A stretch of 36,064 nucleotides of DNA. Source: JBCBJX01 sp038522735. Its GTDB lineage: Bacteria > Pseudomonadota > Alphaproteobacteria > Caulobacterales > Parvularculaceae. This document shows, piece by piece, positions 25,164-35,283 of the stretch. The notes under the pieces are model-generated. The model worked only from the letters and a program-made list of their open reading frames with translations. It did no database searches and was not told the origin of the DNA. Each line of letters opens with the position of its first letter. Position 1 is the stretch's first letter. The translations under genes were made by a program, and so were the position numbers. The DNA lies in assembly GCA_038522735.1 (NCBI GenBank), contig JBCBJX010000022.1, positions 1-36,064 on the forward strand. The letters run 5' to 3'.

Positions 25164-27902
25164 ATGAAACTCATCTCCACATCCGTCTATGTCGGCCCCA
25201 ACATCTTCGACCGCTCGCCGCTGATCCGGTTTTCCCTCGATCTCGGCGCCCTCGCCGGTGCGCCCGTCGCGTCTTTCGGCCCGGCGGTTCTCGACCGACT
25301 TCTGAAACATCTGCCGAGCCTCGAGAACGAAACGCTCCTCGACGGCGCGTCGTTCGTCGAACAGCTGCGCCGAAACGACGGCCCCGGGGTCGGCGAACTC
25401 GTGGCCCGGATCGCGCTCGTCCTGCAACGGATCGCCGACCAGCCGGTCCAGCTCGCGCGGTCGACGCCGGGCCGGGATCCCGGGGTCGTCGAGATTCTTT
25501 TTGGCTACGTCTCGCGCGAAATCGGTCTTGAGGCGGGCGACGTCGCGCGGCTAACCGTGCGCGAGCTCATCGATCCGGATCCGAACAAGCCCTTCAATAT
25601 CGACGCGGAGATCGACGACTTCGTCCGCTTTGCGGAACGGCGCTCCCTTGGCCCTTCGGCTCTCGCCCTCGTCAAGGCGGCGGACGAGCGGGACATCCCC
25701 TGGATCCGCCTCAATAATGCGAGCCTCATTCAGCTTGGTCAGGGCAGATATCAAAAGCGGATCGAGGCGGCGCTCTCCAGCGAGACGCCGCAAATCGCAA
25801 CCGAAATCGCTTCAGACAAAGAGTTCTGCACAAAGCTCCTCTATGATCTCGGACTGCCGGTGCCGGAGCAACGCTTCGCCCGCAATGTGGAAGAGGCGGT
25901 CCGCGCCGCCCGGCGCATCGGCTATCCGGTCGTCGTGAAGCCCGTCGACGGCAATCACGGACGCGGCGTCTCCATCAATCTGACGACGGACGGTGAAGTC
26001 GAGGCGGCTTATGAAGTCGCCCGCGATGAGGGCTCCGGCGTCGTCGTTGAAAGCATGATCAAGGGGTTCGACCATCGCATGCTGGTCGTCGGCGGCGAGC
26101 TTGTCGCCGCCGCGAAACGCGTGCCCGCCCGCGTGATCGGCGACGGCCGGCGGACGGTGGAAGAGCTGATCGACGACGCCAACAAAGACCCGCGGCGCGG
26201 CGTCGGCCATGAAAACATGCTGACACGGATCGATCTCGACAAACGCGCTGTCGCCCTGCTGACCGAGGCGGGAATGACGCCTGAGAGTGTTCCAAAAGAA
26301 GATTGCGAGGTCTATCTCCGCAAGACGGCGAATCTCTCGACCGGCGGGACCGCCGTCGACGTTACGGACACCGTCCATCCGGACAACAAGCTGATGGCTG
26401 AGCGGGCGATCAAGGCCGTGGGGCTCGACATCGGCGGCGTCGATTTTCTGACCACGGATATCTCCAAGAGCTACCGCGACACAGGCGGCGCGATCTGCGA
26501 AATCAACGCCGGTCCCGGCATCCGCATGCACATCGCGCCGTCCGAAGGCGAGCCGCGCGATGTCGGCGGCAAGATCATGGACATGCTGTTCCCGCCCGGC
26601 GCGCCGAGTCGCATTCCCATCGCCGCCCTCACCGGTACGAACGGCAAGACGACGACGGCGCGGATGCTGGCGCACATCCTGAAAATGTCAGGACACGTCG
26701 TGGGTCAGACGGGGACGGACGCGGTCTATATCGACGGCAATGTTTCCGTGAAAGGCGACATGACCGGCCCGACAGCCGCGAGCATGGTGCTGCGTGACCC
26801 GATCGTCGACGTCGCCGTTCTCGAGACAGCCCGCGGCGGGATCGTGCGCGCCGGTCTCGGCTACCGCTATTGCGATGTCGGCGCCGTGCTCAACGTTTCC
26901 GCCGATCACCTCGGCCTCGGCGGGGTCAACACGCTCGACGACCTCGCCGATGTGAAGCGCCTCGTCGTGGAAGTCGCCCGCGATACGGCCGTTCTGAACG
27001 CTGATAACGTCTATACGCTGAAGATGGCGGCGCACACGCTTGCAAAAAACATCTGCTATGTGACGATGAATTCCGGCAACGCCCTCGTCCGTGAACATAT
27101 CAAAGCGGGCAAGCGCGCCGTGGTCCTCGAACAGGGCGCCAATGGCGAGCAGGTCGTTCTTTACGACAATGAAAACCAGATCCCCCTCATCTGGACCCAT
27201 CTCATCCCCGCGACCATCGAAGGCAAAGCGACCCACAATGTAGAGAACGCCATGTTCGCCGCGGCGATGGCCTACTCGTTGGGAAAAACCCTCGACCAGA
27301 TCCGCGCCGGACTTCGTACGTTTACGAACTCGTTCTATCAGTCTCCGGGCCGGATGAACGTCTTCGACGAGCACGGGTTCCGGGTGATCCTCGATTACGG
27401 CCACAACGAAGCGGCCGTGAAATCGATGGTCGATCTCGTCGATCGTCTGAAACCTGAGGGCGCGCGCGCCGTCTGCCTCACCTGCCCCGGAGACCGGCGC
27501 GATGAGGACATCCGCGCCGTGGCGACGGCGCTCGCGGGCAAATTCGACCGATACTACATCCATGACGACGAGGACCGCCGGGGCCGCGCGGCGGGCGAAG
27601 TTCCGAGGCTGCTCGTCGAGACGCTGAGGGCCGCCGGCGTCGGGTCGGAGCAGATCCTGGAACAGCAGGACGAAACCGCGTCAATCGACGCCGCCCTCGC
27701 CGCCGCCCGGCCGAACGATCTGGTGCTCGTCTTCGGCGTCCATGTCGCCGACTGCTGGAAGCGGATCATCTATTTCAAACCGGCCGAGCCTTTCACGCCG
27801 CCGGAACCGTCCCTCAGGCGCGTGGAATCGGAGTTTGATGTCCCCGAAGGTTACGTCATCTTTCGGGACGAACGGGGCGTCAGGCTCGTTCCGAAATCAT
27901 AA
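25164..27902 (+). CDS. cphA: Cyanophycin synthetase
   Basis: A 912-residue cytoplasmic enzyme that builds multi-L-arginyl-poly-L-aspartate from Asp and Arg with ATP. The N-terminal domain (1-160) carries the CphA-type sequence. The ATP-grasp domain (about 215-475) shows VVKPVDGNHGRGVSINL and AICEINAGPGIRMH. The Mur-ligase-like domain (about 485-880) has the P-loop LTGTNGKTTTARM (489-501), VKGDMTGPTAA, ETARGGIVRAGLGY and LDYGHNEAAVKSM. All blocks are intact and the length is usual for CphA1. The start is the ATG at 25164 with CGGGG upstream; the open frame reaching back to 23937 is antisense to the deacylase and is rejected. The cyanophycinase gene follows after 17 bases, so storage and breakdown genes are co-transcribed. 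Confidence 0.97.
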   Translation: MKLISTSVYVGPNIFDRSPLIRFSLDLGALAGAPVASFGPAVLDRLLKHLPSLENETLLDGASFVEQLRRNDGPGVGELVARIALVLQRIADQPVQLARSTPGRDPGVVEILFGYVSREIGLEAGDVARLTVRELIDPDPNKPFNIDAEIDDFVRFAERRSLGPSALALVKAADERDIPWIRLNNASLIQLGQGRYQKRIEAALSSETPQIATEIASDKEFCTKLLYDLGLPVPEQRFARNVEEAVRAARRIGYPVVVKPVDGNHGRGVSINLTTDGEVEAAYEVARDEGSGVVVESMIKGFDHRMLVVGGELVAAAKRVPARVIGDGRRTVEELIDDANKDPRRGVGHENMLTRIDLDKRAVALLTEAGMTPESVPKEDCEVYLRKTANLSTGGTAVDVTDTVHPDNKLMAERAIKAVGLDIGGVDFLTTDISKSYRDTGGAICEINAGPGIRMHIAPSEGEPRDVGGKIMDMLFPPGAPSRIPIAALTGTNGKTTTARMLAHILKMSGHVVGQTGTDAVYIDGNVSVKGDMTGPTAASMVLRDPIVDVAVLETARGGIVRAGLGYRYCDVGAVLNVSADHLGLGGVNTLDDLADVKRLVVEVARDTAVLNADNVYTLKMAAHTLAKNICYVTMNSGNALVREHIKAGKRAVVLEQGANGEQVVLYDNENQIPLIWTHLIPATIEGKATHNVENAMFAAAMAYSLGKTLDQIRAGLRTFTNSFYQSPGRMNVFDEHGFRVILDYGHNEAAVKSMVDLVDRLKPEGARAVCLTCPGDRRDEDIRAVATALAGKFDRYYIHDDEDRRGRAAGEVPRLLVETLRAAGVGSEQILEQQDETASIDAALAAARPNDLVLVFGVHVADCWKRIIYFKPAEPFTPPEPSLRRVESEFDVPEGYVIFRDERGVRLVPKS

Positions 27903-27919
27903 GGTCGAGCCGAATTCCC

Positions 27920-30124
27920 ATGTCGCACGCGAGCGCGCTCGCCGCACGAGCGGCGGATCAGCCGACCCGGCTCGCCGTCATCGGCGGCCGGCTGGAAGAC
28001 AACAACCGCGCCGTCTACCGCGAGATGCGCCGGCTCTCCGGCGGCCGCATTCTGATATTTCCGACCGCATCCTCGGAGCCGTGGGAGGTCGGTGAAGAGA
28101 CCCTCGCCGCCTTCCAGACACACGGCTTCGCCGCGGAGGTCGCGCCGCTCCATTCGGGCGAAGGCGCCGCGCGCGCGTTCGATCCGGAGCTTGTCGCCAA
28201 GATCCGCGACATCGGCAGCGTCTACTTCACCGGCGGCGACCAGTTCAAGATCGTCAATACGCTGATCCAGAACGGCGCCGAGACGCCCGTCCTCGCCGCC
28301 ATTCGCGACAGCGTCTCCGCAGGCGGACTGCTTGCGGGGTCAAGCGCCGGCGCCGCGATGATGTCGAAGGTGATGATCCTTGGCGGCACGTCTCTCGAAG
28401 CGATGGTCCACGGCGTTACAGACGATCCGGAAGAGCCGGGCATCCTGCTCGGCTCTGGCCTCGGCTTTTTCACCCATGGCGTCGTCGACCAGCATTTCAT
28501 CAAGCGCGGCCGCCTCGCCCGCCTCGTGGTCGCGATGGCGGCGACCCGGGTGAAGCGCGGGTTCGGCGTCGATGAGAACACGGCTCTTATTGTTGAAGGA
28601 AATCAGGCGCGCGTTTGCGGCGAATACGGCGTCGTCTATATCGACGCCCGCCGTGCGGCGTTAGACACAATCAGTGGAACGTATAGAGATCTTCGCCTTA
28701 GCTATCTCGACGATGGCGACGCCATCGATCTTCGCAGTTTCGTTCCGCGCCCCGGCGAACTGAAACGCCGGGTGCGCAAGAGCGAGATCGCCTATCGCGC
28801 CCCCGCCCGGTCACAGCGGAACGCTTTCGGCGCCTACGCACTCTACGATCTGATGGCGCGGCTCGTCCTCGGCGACCAGTCCGCTTACGCACAGGACACG
28901 CTCCACGCCTTCGATGCAAAAGCCGGCGCTGATGCGACGGTCGAGCTGAAACGCGCCAAGGGCTCCACCCGCTGCCTGATCGCGACGCCGACGGACGGCC
29001 TACGCATGACCGGGATCAACTTCCGCACATCGTTGAAGACCGAAGCGCTGAGCCCGGATGTTCTCGCCGAGCAGGACAAACGCACCGCCCGCGCCCTCGG
29101 CATGGACCTCAACGAACGCTCGCGCATCCTCCTCCTCGGTTCCTCACCGATCTATTTCGACCGTGACGTACAGGGCGAATTCGCAGCCCTCGTCGGAGGA
29201 GGCCCAGTCGGCGTGTTCGCCGCCGCTTCTGCGGAAGCCAAACGCACCGCCGCCGAGCACGTCCAGTTCTTCAAGTCCCACGGTGTCGAAGCGATCGATC
29301 TCGACGTTACGATCGACACGGTGGAGTACGCAGCGCGGAACCCTGAAGCGCTCGACCGCATCGCCTCCATGAGGACGATCTTCCTGTGCGGCGGCAACCA
29401 GATCCGCCTCGTTGAAACCCTCCTCCATCGCGGTGAAGAAAGCGCGGTCCTGCGCGCCATCGCGCAGGCCTATGCGAACGGCGCCGCGCTTGTCGCTTCG
29501 TCGGGGGCCGTTTCGGCGCTCTCCTCGGTCATGATCGCAGGCGGATCATCCTATGAGGCGCTACGCTTCGGGGTCGCCTCCGATCTCGGACACCAGGGAC
29601 TCGTCATCCAGGAGGGGCTCGGACTTCTGGGCGCCGGGATCGCCGACCAGAACATCATCACCGCCCGCCGCCTCGGGCGTCTCGTGGTGGCGTGTACGGA
29701 AGAAAACGAGCGCTTCGGCGTCGGGGTCTGTGAGGAGAGCGGCGTCATCGCGGCGAAATCCGGCATGGAGCTTGAAGCCTTCGGACGGCATGGGTTCGTC
29801 CAGATCGAGACGACGCCGACGCGCCTCGCGCTTCGCGACGACCGCTTCATCGCCAAAGGCGTAAAGCTGCGCATGATCGGCCCTGGCGACCGGATCAATC
29901 TCGCGAACAGCCATGTTGAGCGCGCGGCCGAGGCCCCGGCGGCCGTCGAAACGTTCGACCGACTGGTTTCCGACCTCCTGCGCGAGGGCGTCGATCTGGA
30001 CGTGATGGAGCGTTCGGGCCGCGACCCGAGCGCCCGGCACGCCATCAAGCTCCGCTCCCGTCGCGAAGACCCGCTCTCAGCGGTTCTCGACATCGAATGC
30101 GCCCGCGAAGAGCGCGATTCCTAA
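27920..30124 (+). CDS. cphB: Tandem two-unit cyanophycinase (peptidase S51)
   Basis: A 734-residue protein made of two homologous units of about 365 residues; ordinary cyanophycinases have one unit of about 270-400. Unit 1 (about 15-370) has YFTGGDQFKIV, the nucleophile Ser142 in GSSAGAAMM, His192 in VVDQHFIKRGRLARL and Glu219 in GVDENTAL: an intact S51 triad with the known 27-residue His-Glu spacing. Unit 2 (about 400-725) repeats the fold (RILLLGSSPIYF, FLCGGNQIRLV, SSVMIAGGSSYEALRFG). However, its elbow reads ASSGAVSA and its DQH reads DQN (Asn578), so it looks catalytically dead. Each unit carries a similar C-terminal tail (around 300-365 and 675-725). Unit 1 should cleave cyanophycin to beta-Asp-Arg dipeptides. 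It shares an operon with cphA. Confidence 0.92.
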   Translation: MSHASALAARAADQPTRLAVIGGRLEDNNRAVYREMRRLSGGRILIFPTASSEPWEVGEETLAAFQTHGFAAEVAPLHSGEGAARAFDPELVAKIRDIGSVYFTGGDQFKIVNTLIQNGAETPVLAAIRDSVSAGGLLAGSSAGAAMMSKVMILGGTSLEAMVHGVTDDPEEPGILLGSGLGFFTHGVVDQHFIKRGRLARLVVAMAATRVKRGFGVDENTALIVEGNQARVCGEYGVVYIDARRAALDTISGTYRDLRLSYLDDGDAIDLRSFVPRPGELKRRVRKSEIAYRAPARSQRNAFGAYALYDLMARLVLGDQSAYAQDTLHAFDAKAGADATVELKRAKGSTRCLIATPTDGLRMTGINFRTSLKTEALSPDVLAEQDKRTARALGMDLNERSRILLLGSSPIYFDRDVQGEFAALVGGGPVGVFAAASAEAKRTAAEHVQFFKSHGVEAIDLDVTIDTVEYAARNPEALDRIASMRTIFLCGGNQIRLVETLLHRGEESAVLRAIAQAYANGAALVASSGAVSALSSVMIAGGSSYEALRFGVASDLGHQGLVIQEGLGLLGAGIADQNIITARRLGRLVVACTEENERFGVGVCEESGVIAAKSGMELEAFGRHGFVQIETTPTRLALRDDRFIAKGVKLRMIGPGDRINLANSHVERAAEAPAAVETFDRLVSDLLREGVDLDVMERSGRDPSARHAIKLRSRREDPLSAVLDIECAREERDS

Positions 30125-30173
30125 CAGTTACTTCGGCGCTGCAAAACCCTACGAACGTCGCAACTGGTCCGGC

Positions 30174-30201
30174 TTGCCCCGCGCCGGGCGGCGGGTACGA
30201 T
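30174..30201 (+). promoter_or_regulatory. Possible sigma-70 promoter of acs
   Basis: TTGCCC (30174-30179) and TACGAT (30196-30201), separated by 16 bases, lie about 54 bases before the acetyl-CoA synthetase start. The match to consensus is moderate and the region is GC-rich, so this is a suggestion only. Confidence 0.3.
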
Positions 30202-30211
30202 GTTTTTCCAA

Positions 30212-30235
30212 GCCGCAGCCAATGCCGCAGCCAAT
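30212..30235 (+). repeat. Perfect tandem 12-bp repeat in the acs leader
   Basis: GCCGCAGCCAAT occurs twice head to tail (30212-30223 and 30224-30235), just downstream of the possible promoter and 20 bases before the acs ATG. It could be a binding site, or simply a slippage product. Confidence 0.6.
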
Positions 30236-30254
30236 CTGGAAAGACGAGGGCAGC

Positions 30255-32132
<1,878 letters not shown>

Positions 32133-32229
32133 GCGCCGCCGCTCCCGGCCTTGTGCAGTTCAAGTGATTTGCCCACGGGCGTCTTGCTGAGCACTTTCGG
32201 TGCATATCCAACGCGACAGGGAGGCGCGC

Positions 32230-33105
32230 ATGTGGACCGATCTCGGGGCCGTCAAACCGAAAGCCGTCGTCGAACCCGCCACGCAGCTGCACGCCGCCGC
32301 CCAGTGGCTCGGCCGCTTCGGCCGGGGCATGTCGCCGCCGCGCGAGGACGACAGCCATACGAGTTTCGTCTGGAGCAGCGCCCGGCAGGCGTTCGTCACC
32401 GATGCGGCGACGGCGAACGGCAAGGCGGTCCAGCTCGGCCTGCGCGCCGCATCGCTCATGCTTCTCCTGTTCGAGGACGGAGAGATCGCCGACGCGCTCT
32501 CTCTGCACGGAAAAACTGATCTTGATGCGGAAAGCTGGGTGCGCGGCGCACTGCAGAAGCGGGGCTTCGGTCTTTCCGGCTTCGACGCGAACGCGCCGTA
32601 TGCCATGCCGGACACGAAGATTTCCAGAGGCGGAAAATACGACGCCCTCAAGTTCGCGGGCGAACTCGCCGAAATCAGTCGCGCCTATGACAATGTTCAG
32701 CCAATCCTCGACGCCGTCCGCGCCCGCTACGCCGACGTCACCCCCGGGCCCGACCGCGTGCGCTCCTGGCCGCACCACTTCGACACGGGGCTTTTCATCA
32801 CGCTGGAGGAGGCGCCGTTCGAGACCGCGCGCGGCGTCGGCGCGGGCCTCGCCGTCCCCGACAAGGCGTATCAGGAGTTTTACTTCTACACCTACCCCTG
32901 GCCCCGCCACCCGCGGGACGGCATGGCGAAACTGAAATCCAGGGGCCGGTACCAGACCGAGGGGTTCTACGGCGCTGTACTGCCGGTCTCGACGCTCATC
33001 AAACAGAAAAACCAGAAAGCCGCCGTCGAAACGTTTTTCGAGGAAACGGTCCCGATCTGGAAATCTCTACTCGAGCGGGAGATAGCGGCGGAGCGCCGTT
33101 CTTAA
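32230..33105 (+). CDS. Uncharacterised protein, possibly DUF5996-like
   Basis: A 291-residue soluble protein without signal peptide or membrane segments. The start at the ATG 32230 is fixed by AGGGAGG 6 bases upstream; a GTG at 32200 is unlikely. Notable segments are QLHAAAQWLGRFGR near the N-terminus, and in the last third SWPHHFDTGLFI, GAGLAVPDKAYQEFYFYTYPWPRHP and RGRYQTEGFYGAVLP. The HHFD plus PYFY/YPWP arrangement recalls the DUF5996 family from memory, but I cannot confirm it, and no function is established for that family. It follows acs by 97 bases. Confidence 0.75.
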   Translation: MWTDLGAVKPKAVVEPATQLHAAAQWLGRFGRGMSPPREDDSHTSFVWSSARQAFVTDAATANGKAVQLGLRAASLMLLLFEDGEIADALSLHGKTDLDAESWVRGALQKRGFGLSGFDANAPYAMPDTKISRGGKYDALKFAGELAEISRAYDNVQPILDAVRARYADVTPGPDRVRSWPHHFDTGLFITLEEAPFETARGVGAGLAVPDKAYQEFYFYTYPWPRHPRDGMAKLKSRGRYQTEGFYGAVLPVSTLIKQKNQKAAVETFFEETVPIWKSLLEREIAAERRS

Positions 33106-33124
33106 GCCACTTCATTGCAAGAAG

Positions 33125-33201
33125 TGGCGCGAGTGACGGGGCTCGAACCCGCGACCTCCGGCGTGACAGGCCGGCACTCTAACCAACTGAGCTACACCCG
33201 C
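33125..33201 (-). tRNA. tRNA-Asp (anticodon GTC)
   Basis: On the minus strand the acceptor GCGGGTG (5' end at 33201) pairs with CACTCGC with one G-T pair. The D-arm is GCTC...GAGT, the anticodon stem GCCGG/CCGGC carries loop CTGTCAC with anticodon GTC, and the T-arm is CGGGTTCGAGCCCCG. The discriminator is G and CCA is encoded (33125-33127). The gene reads GAC/GAU. Confidence 0.97.
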
Positions 33202-33382
33202 GCATCCGCCGCAAGAGCCGAAGCCGCCGCAGCGAGAGCGGTTGATTACAGAAGCGCATGTGGAGGGTCAAGCAAGGAAAGCGGGCTCTCGGGCAGACGA
33301 GGTCTGCGCGGATTGACATCGGGACGCGGGCCGGGCGTCTCTCAAACTCACGCCTTCAAACGCCATCTCCAACCCCTTCTCC

Positions 33383-34423
33383 ATGCGCATTCTTCACATC
33401 GCCAATTTCAGCCTGCGGCCGAAGCAGGCTTTTTTCCACAATACGGAGCGCAAGCTCTCGAACGGCTTCGTGCGGCTCGGCCATTCGGTCCTGAATGTCT
33501 GCGATCGGGACCTCGTGCGCCTCTTGGGCTTCGGCGTCCGCGCCCTCGGCGCCCGGCGGATCGTCCCGCATCTCGTCATGCTGACGGAAGAACTCAAGCC
33601 CGACCTCATCGTCCTCGGCCACGCCCACGCCGTTTCGAACGAAACGGTGGCGGCGATGCGCGAAAAAGCGCCCGACGCGCGGGTTCTCTACTGGAATGTT
33701 GACGCGATGTTTTCCGAGACGGTCGTGCGGCACCTCACATCCCGGCTCGACGTCGCGGACGGGGTGTTCTCGACGTCCGGCGGCCCGGGGCTCGCCGCCC
33801 TCGCCCGGCCGGACAGGATTGTGGGGTTCATGCCCAATCCGACAGACAAGTCCGTCGAAAGCGCCCGGGCTTTCGAGAACCCCGCGCCCGAATACGATCT
33901 CTTCCTTGCGACGAACTCGGACGTTCCGGGCGTGCGCTCCCATTTCGGCATCGACGTCGATTTCACCGTGATTGGAGAAAAACTTCGCGCCGCATCGCCC
34001 GGCTTTCGCTTTCGCCACTGGGTCGCGGCGCGGCAAGGCTACCTCGTCGCCGGGCGATATCAGAACGTACTCTATGCAAGCCGAATGGGCTGGAACCTGA
34101 ACAAGCGGAACGACTGGACCCACTTCTCCTCGGACCGCATCGCCCAGTTCGCCGGCAACGGCGTTCTGCCCCTCTGCCCGGACGAAGCGCGCCTCGCCGA
34201 GGTTCTCGGCGAGGACGGCGCGGAATACTATTCGTCGGAAGACGACTTCATCGAACGCTGCGCCCGCCTCGCCCGCGAGGATGCGACTCTCAGGGCGAAA
34301 TCGAAACGCGTCTGGGAGCTCTACCATGAGCGTTTCAACGAAACGGCGATCGCGAAGTACTTGATCGACGCGACGTTCGGCGATTTTGATCCGCGGTCGG
34401 TGGATTGGCCGAACATCGCCTAA
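33383..34423 (+). CDS. CgeB/GT4-like glycosyltransferase
   Basis: A 346-residue cytoplasmic protein with two Rossmann-like halves. The N-terminal half opens MRILHIANFSLRPKQAFFHNTERKLSNGF and contains LKPDLIVLGHAHAVS and VLYWNVDAMF. The C-terminal half (NVLYASRMGWNLNKRNDWTHFSSDRIAQFAGNGVLPLC...YYSSEDDFIERCARLAREDATLRAKSKRVWELYHERFN) fits the Glyco_trans_1_2 domain seen in CgeB-type glycosyltransferases. It likely adds a sugar to a surface polysaccharide or glycoprotein; the acceptor is unknown. There is no clear ribosome site before the ATG at 33383. It stands alone, between tRNA-Asp and a palindromic repeat, so it is not part of a visible polysaccharide cluster. Confidence 0.82.
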   Translation: MRILHIANFSLRPKQAFFHNTERKLSNGFVRLGHSVLNVCDRDLVRLLGFGVRALGARRIVPHLVMLTEELKPDLIVLGHAHAVSNETVAAMREKAPDARVLYWNVDAMFSETVVRHLTSRLDVADGVFSTSGGPGLAALARPDRIVGFMPNPTDKSVESARAFENPAPEYDLFLATNSDVPGVRSHFGIDVDFTVIGEKLRAASPGFRFRHWVAARQGYLVAGRYQNVLYASRMGWNLNKRNDWTHFSSDRIAQFAGNGVLPLCPDEARLAEVLGEDGAEYYSSEDDFIERCARLAREDATLRAKSKRVWELYHERFNETAIAKYLIDATFGDFDPRSVDWPNIA

Positions 34424-34443
34424 GCCCAGACTGTTCAAGGCGC

Positions 34444-34622
34444 GGCCGTCCTTCGCGACGCCTCGCTCCTTATCCTGAGGAGCGGCCGCCCTTCGAGACG
34501 CCGCCTTGCGGCGGCTCCTCAGGGTGAAGAGGCGGCGTCTCGAAGGGGCGAGGCTCCTCATGACGAAGACTGCCCGGACCTTCGTCCTGAGGAGCGGCGA
34601 AGCCGCGTCGCGAAGGACGGCC
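34444..34622. repeat. Nested palindromic REP/BIME-like element
   Basis: A 179-bp element between the glycosyltransferase and gmk. Its outer arms GGCCGTCCTTCGCGACGC (34444-34461) and GCGTCGCGAAGGACGGCC (34605-34622) are perfect inverted repeats. Inside, CCCTTCGAGACGCCGCC and GGCGGCGTCTCGAAGGG form a second perfect inverted pair, and CCTGAGGAGCGGC occurs twice. The CTTCGAGACGC / CTCCTCAGG vocabulary is that of dispersed extragenic palindromes common in alphaproteobacterial genomes. It may end both convergent transcripts. Confidence 0.8.
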
Positions 34623-34638
34623 CCCTAACGCCAAGCTC

Positions 34639-35283
34639 TCAGCTCCGGGACACAATTGCGTTCACAAAATCCGTGAGCCCCACCCGACGCCTGCGTTTCA
34701 GTCGCTCGGCGGCGAGGATCGCCTTCAGCTCCGCATCCGCCCGGTCGAGATCCTCGTTGACGATGACGTAATCGTATTCCGCCCAGTGGGACATCTCGTC
34801 ATCGGCCTTCGCCATGCGTTTGGCGACCACGTCCTCCGGGTCCTGAGCGCGCCGGCGCAGGCGATCTTCGAGGGCGGCGCGCGAGGGCGGCAGGATGAAG
34901 ACGCGCACGAGGTCTTTCTCGGCCGCCGCCTCGATCTGCCGGGCGCCCTGCCAGTCGATGTCGAAAAGAACGTCTCGGCCGGCCGCCAGAGCCTCCTCCA
35001 CTGGTGCGCGGGGCGTGCCGTAGAGATTGCCGAAGACCTCCGCGTGCTCCAGGAACTCGCCCGCATCGCGCATGGCGGCGAAGCGGGCGCGATCGACGAA
35101 ATGGTAGTGGACACCGTCGGTCTCGCCGGCCCGCTGGGAGCGGGTCGTCGCGGATATGGACAGCGTCAGGTTCGGATCGCTCTTCAAAAGGCGGTCGGCG
35201 AGGGTCGTCTTGCCGGCGCCCGACGGGCTCGACACGACGAACATCAGCCCACGGCGTTTCACATTGGCGGCTCCCGCGGTCAT
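34639..35283 (-). CDS. gmk: Guanylate kinase
   Basis: A 214-residue cytoplasmic kinase converting GMP and ATP to GDP and ADP. It shows the P-loop SSPSGAGKTTL (18-28), the GMP-binding block SISATTRSQRAGETDGVHYHFVDRARF, FGNLYGTPRAPVEEAL, and DIDWQGARQI, followed by the lid RLRRRAQDPEDVVAKRM. The start at 35283 is fixed by the ATGA overlap with the yicC stop; the frame open to 35409 is antisense-like extension without motifs. The yicC-gmk order is conserved in alphaproteobacteria. Confidence 0.96.
   Translation of the reverse strand: MTAGAANVKRRGLMFVVSSPSGAGKTTLADRLLKSDPNLTLSISATTRSQRAGETDGVHYHFVDRARFAAMRDAGEFLEHAEVFGNLYGTPRAPVEEALAAGRDVLFDIDWQGARQIEAAAEKDLVRVFILPPSRAALEDRLRRRAQDPEDVVAKRMAKADDEMSHWAEYDYVIVNEDLDRADAELKAILAAERLKRRRRVGLTDFVNAIVSRS

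Noticed and set aside
33313..33341. TTGACA as a -35 box before the glycosyltransferase
   Set aside because: No acceptable -10 hexamer lies 16-18 bases downstream.
33356..34561. 401-codon minus-strand frame
   Set aside because: Antisense to the glycosyltransferase and entering the repeat element; no domain visible.
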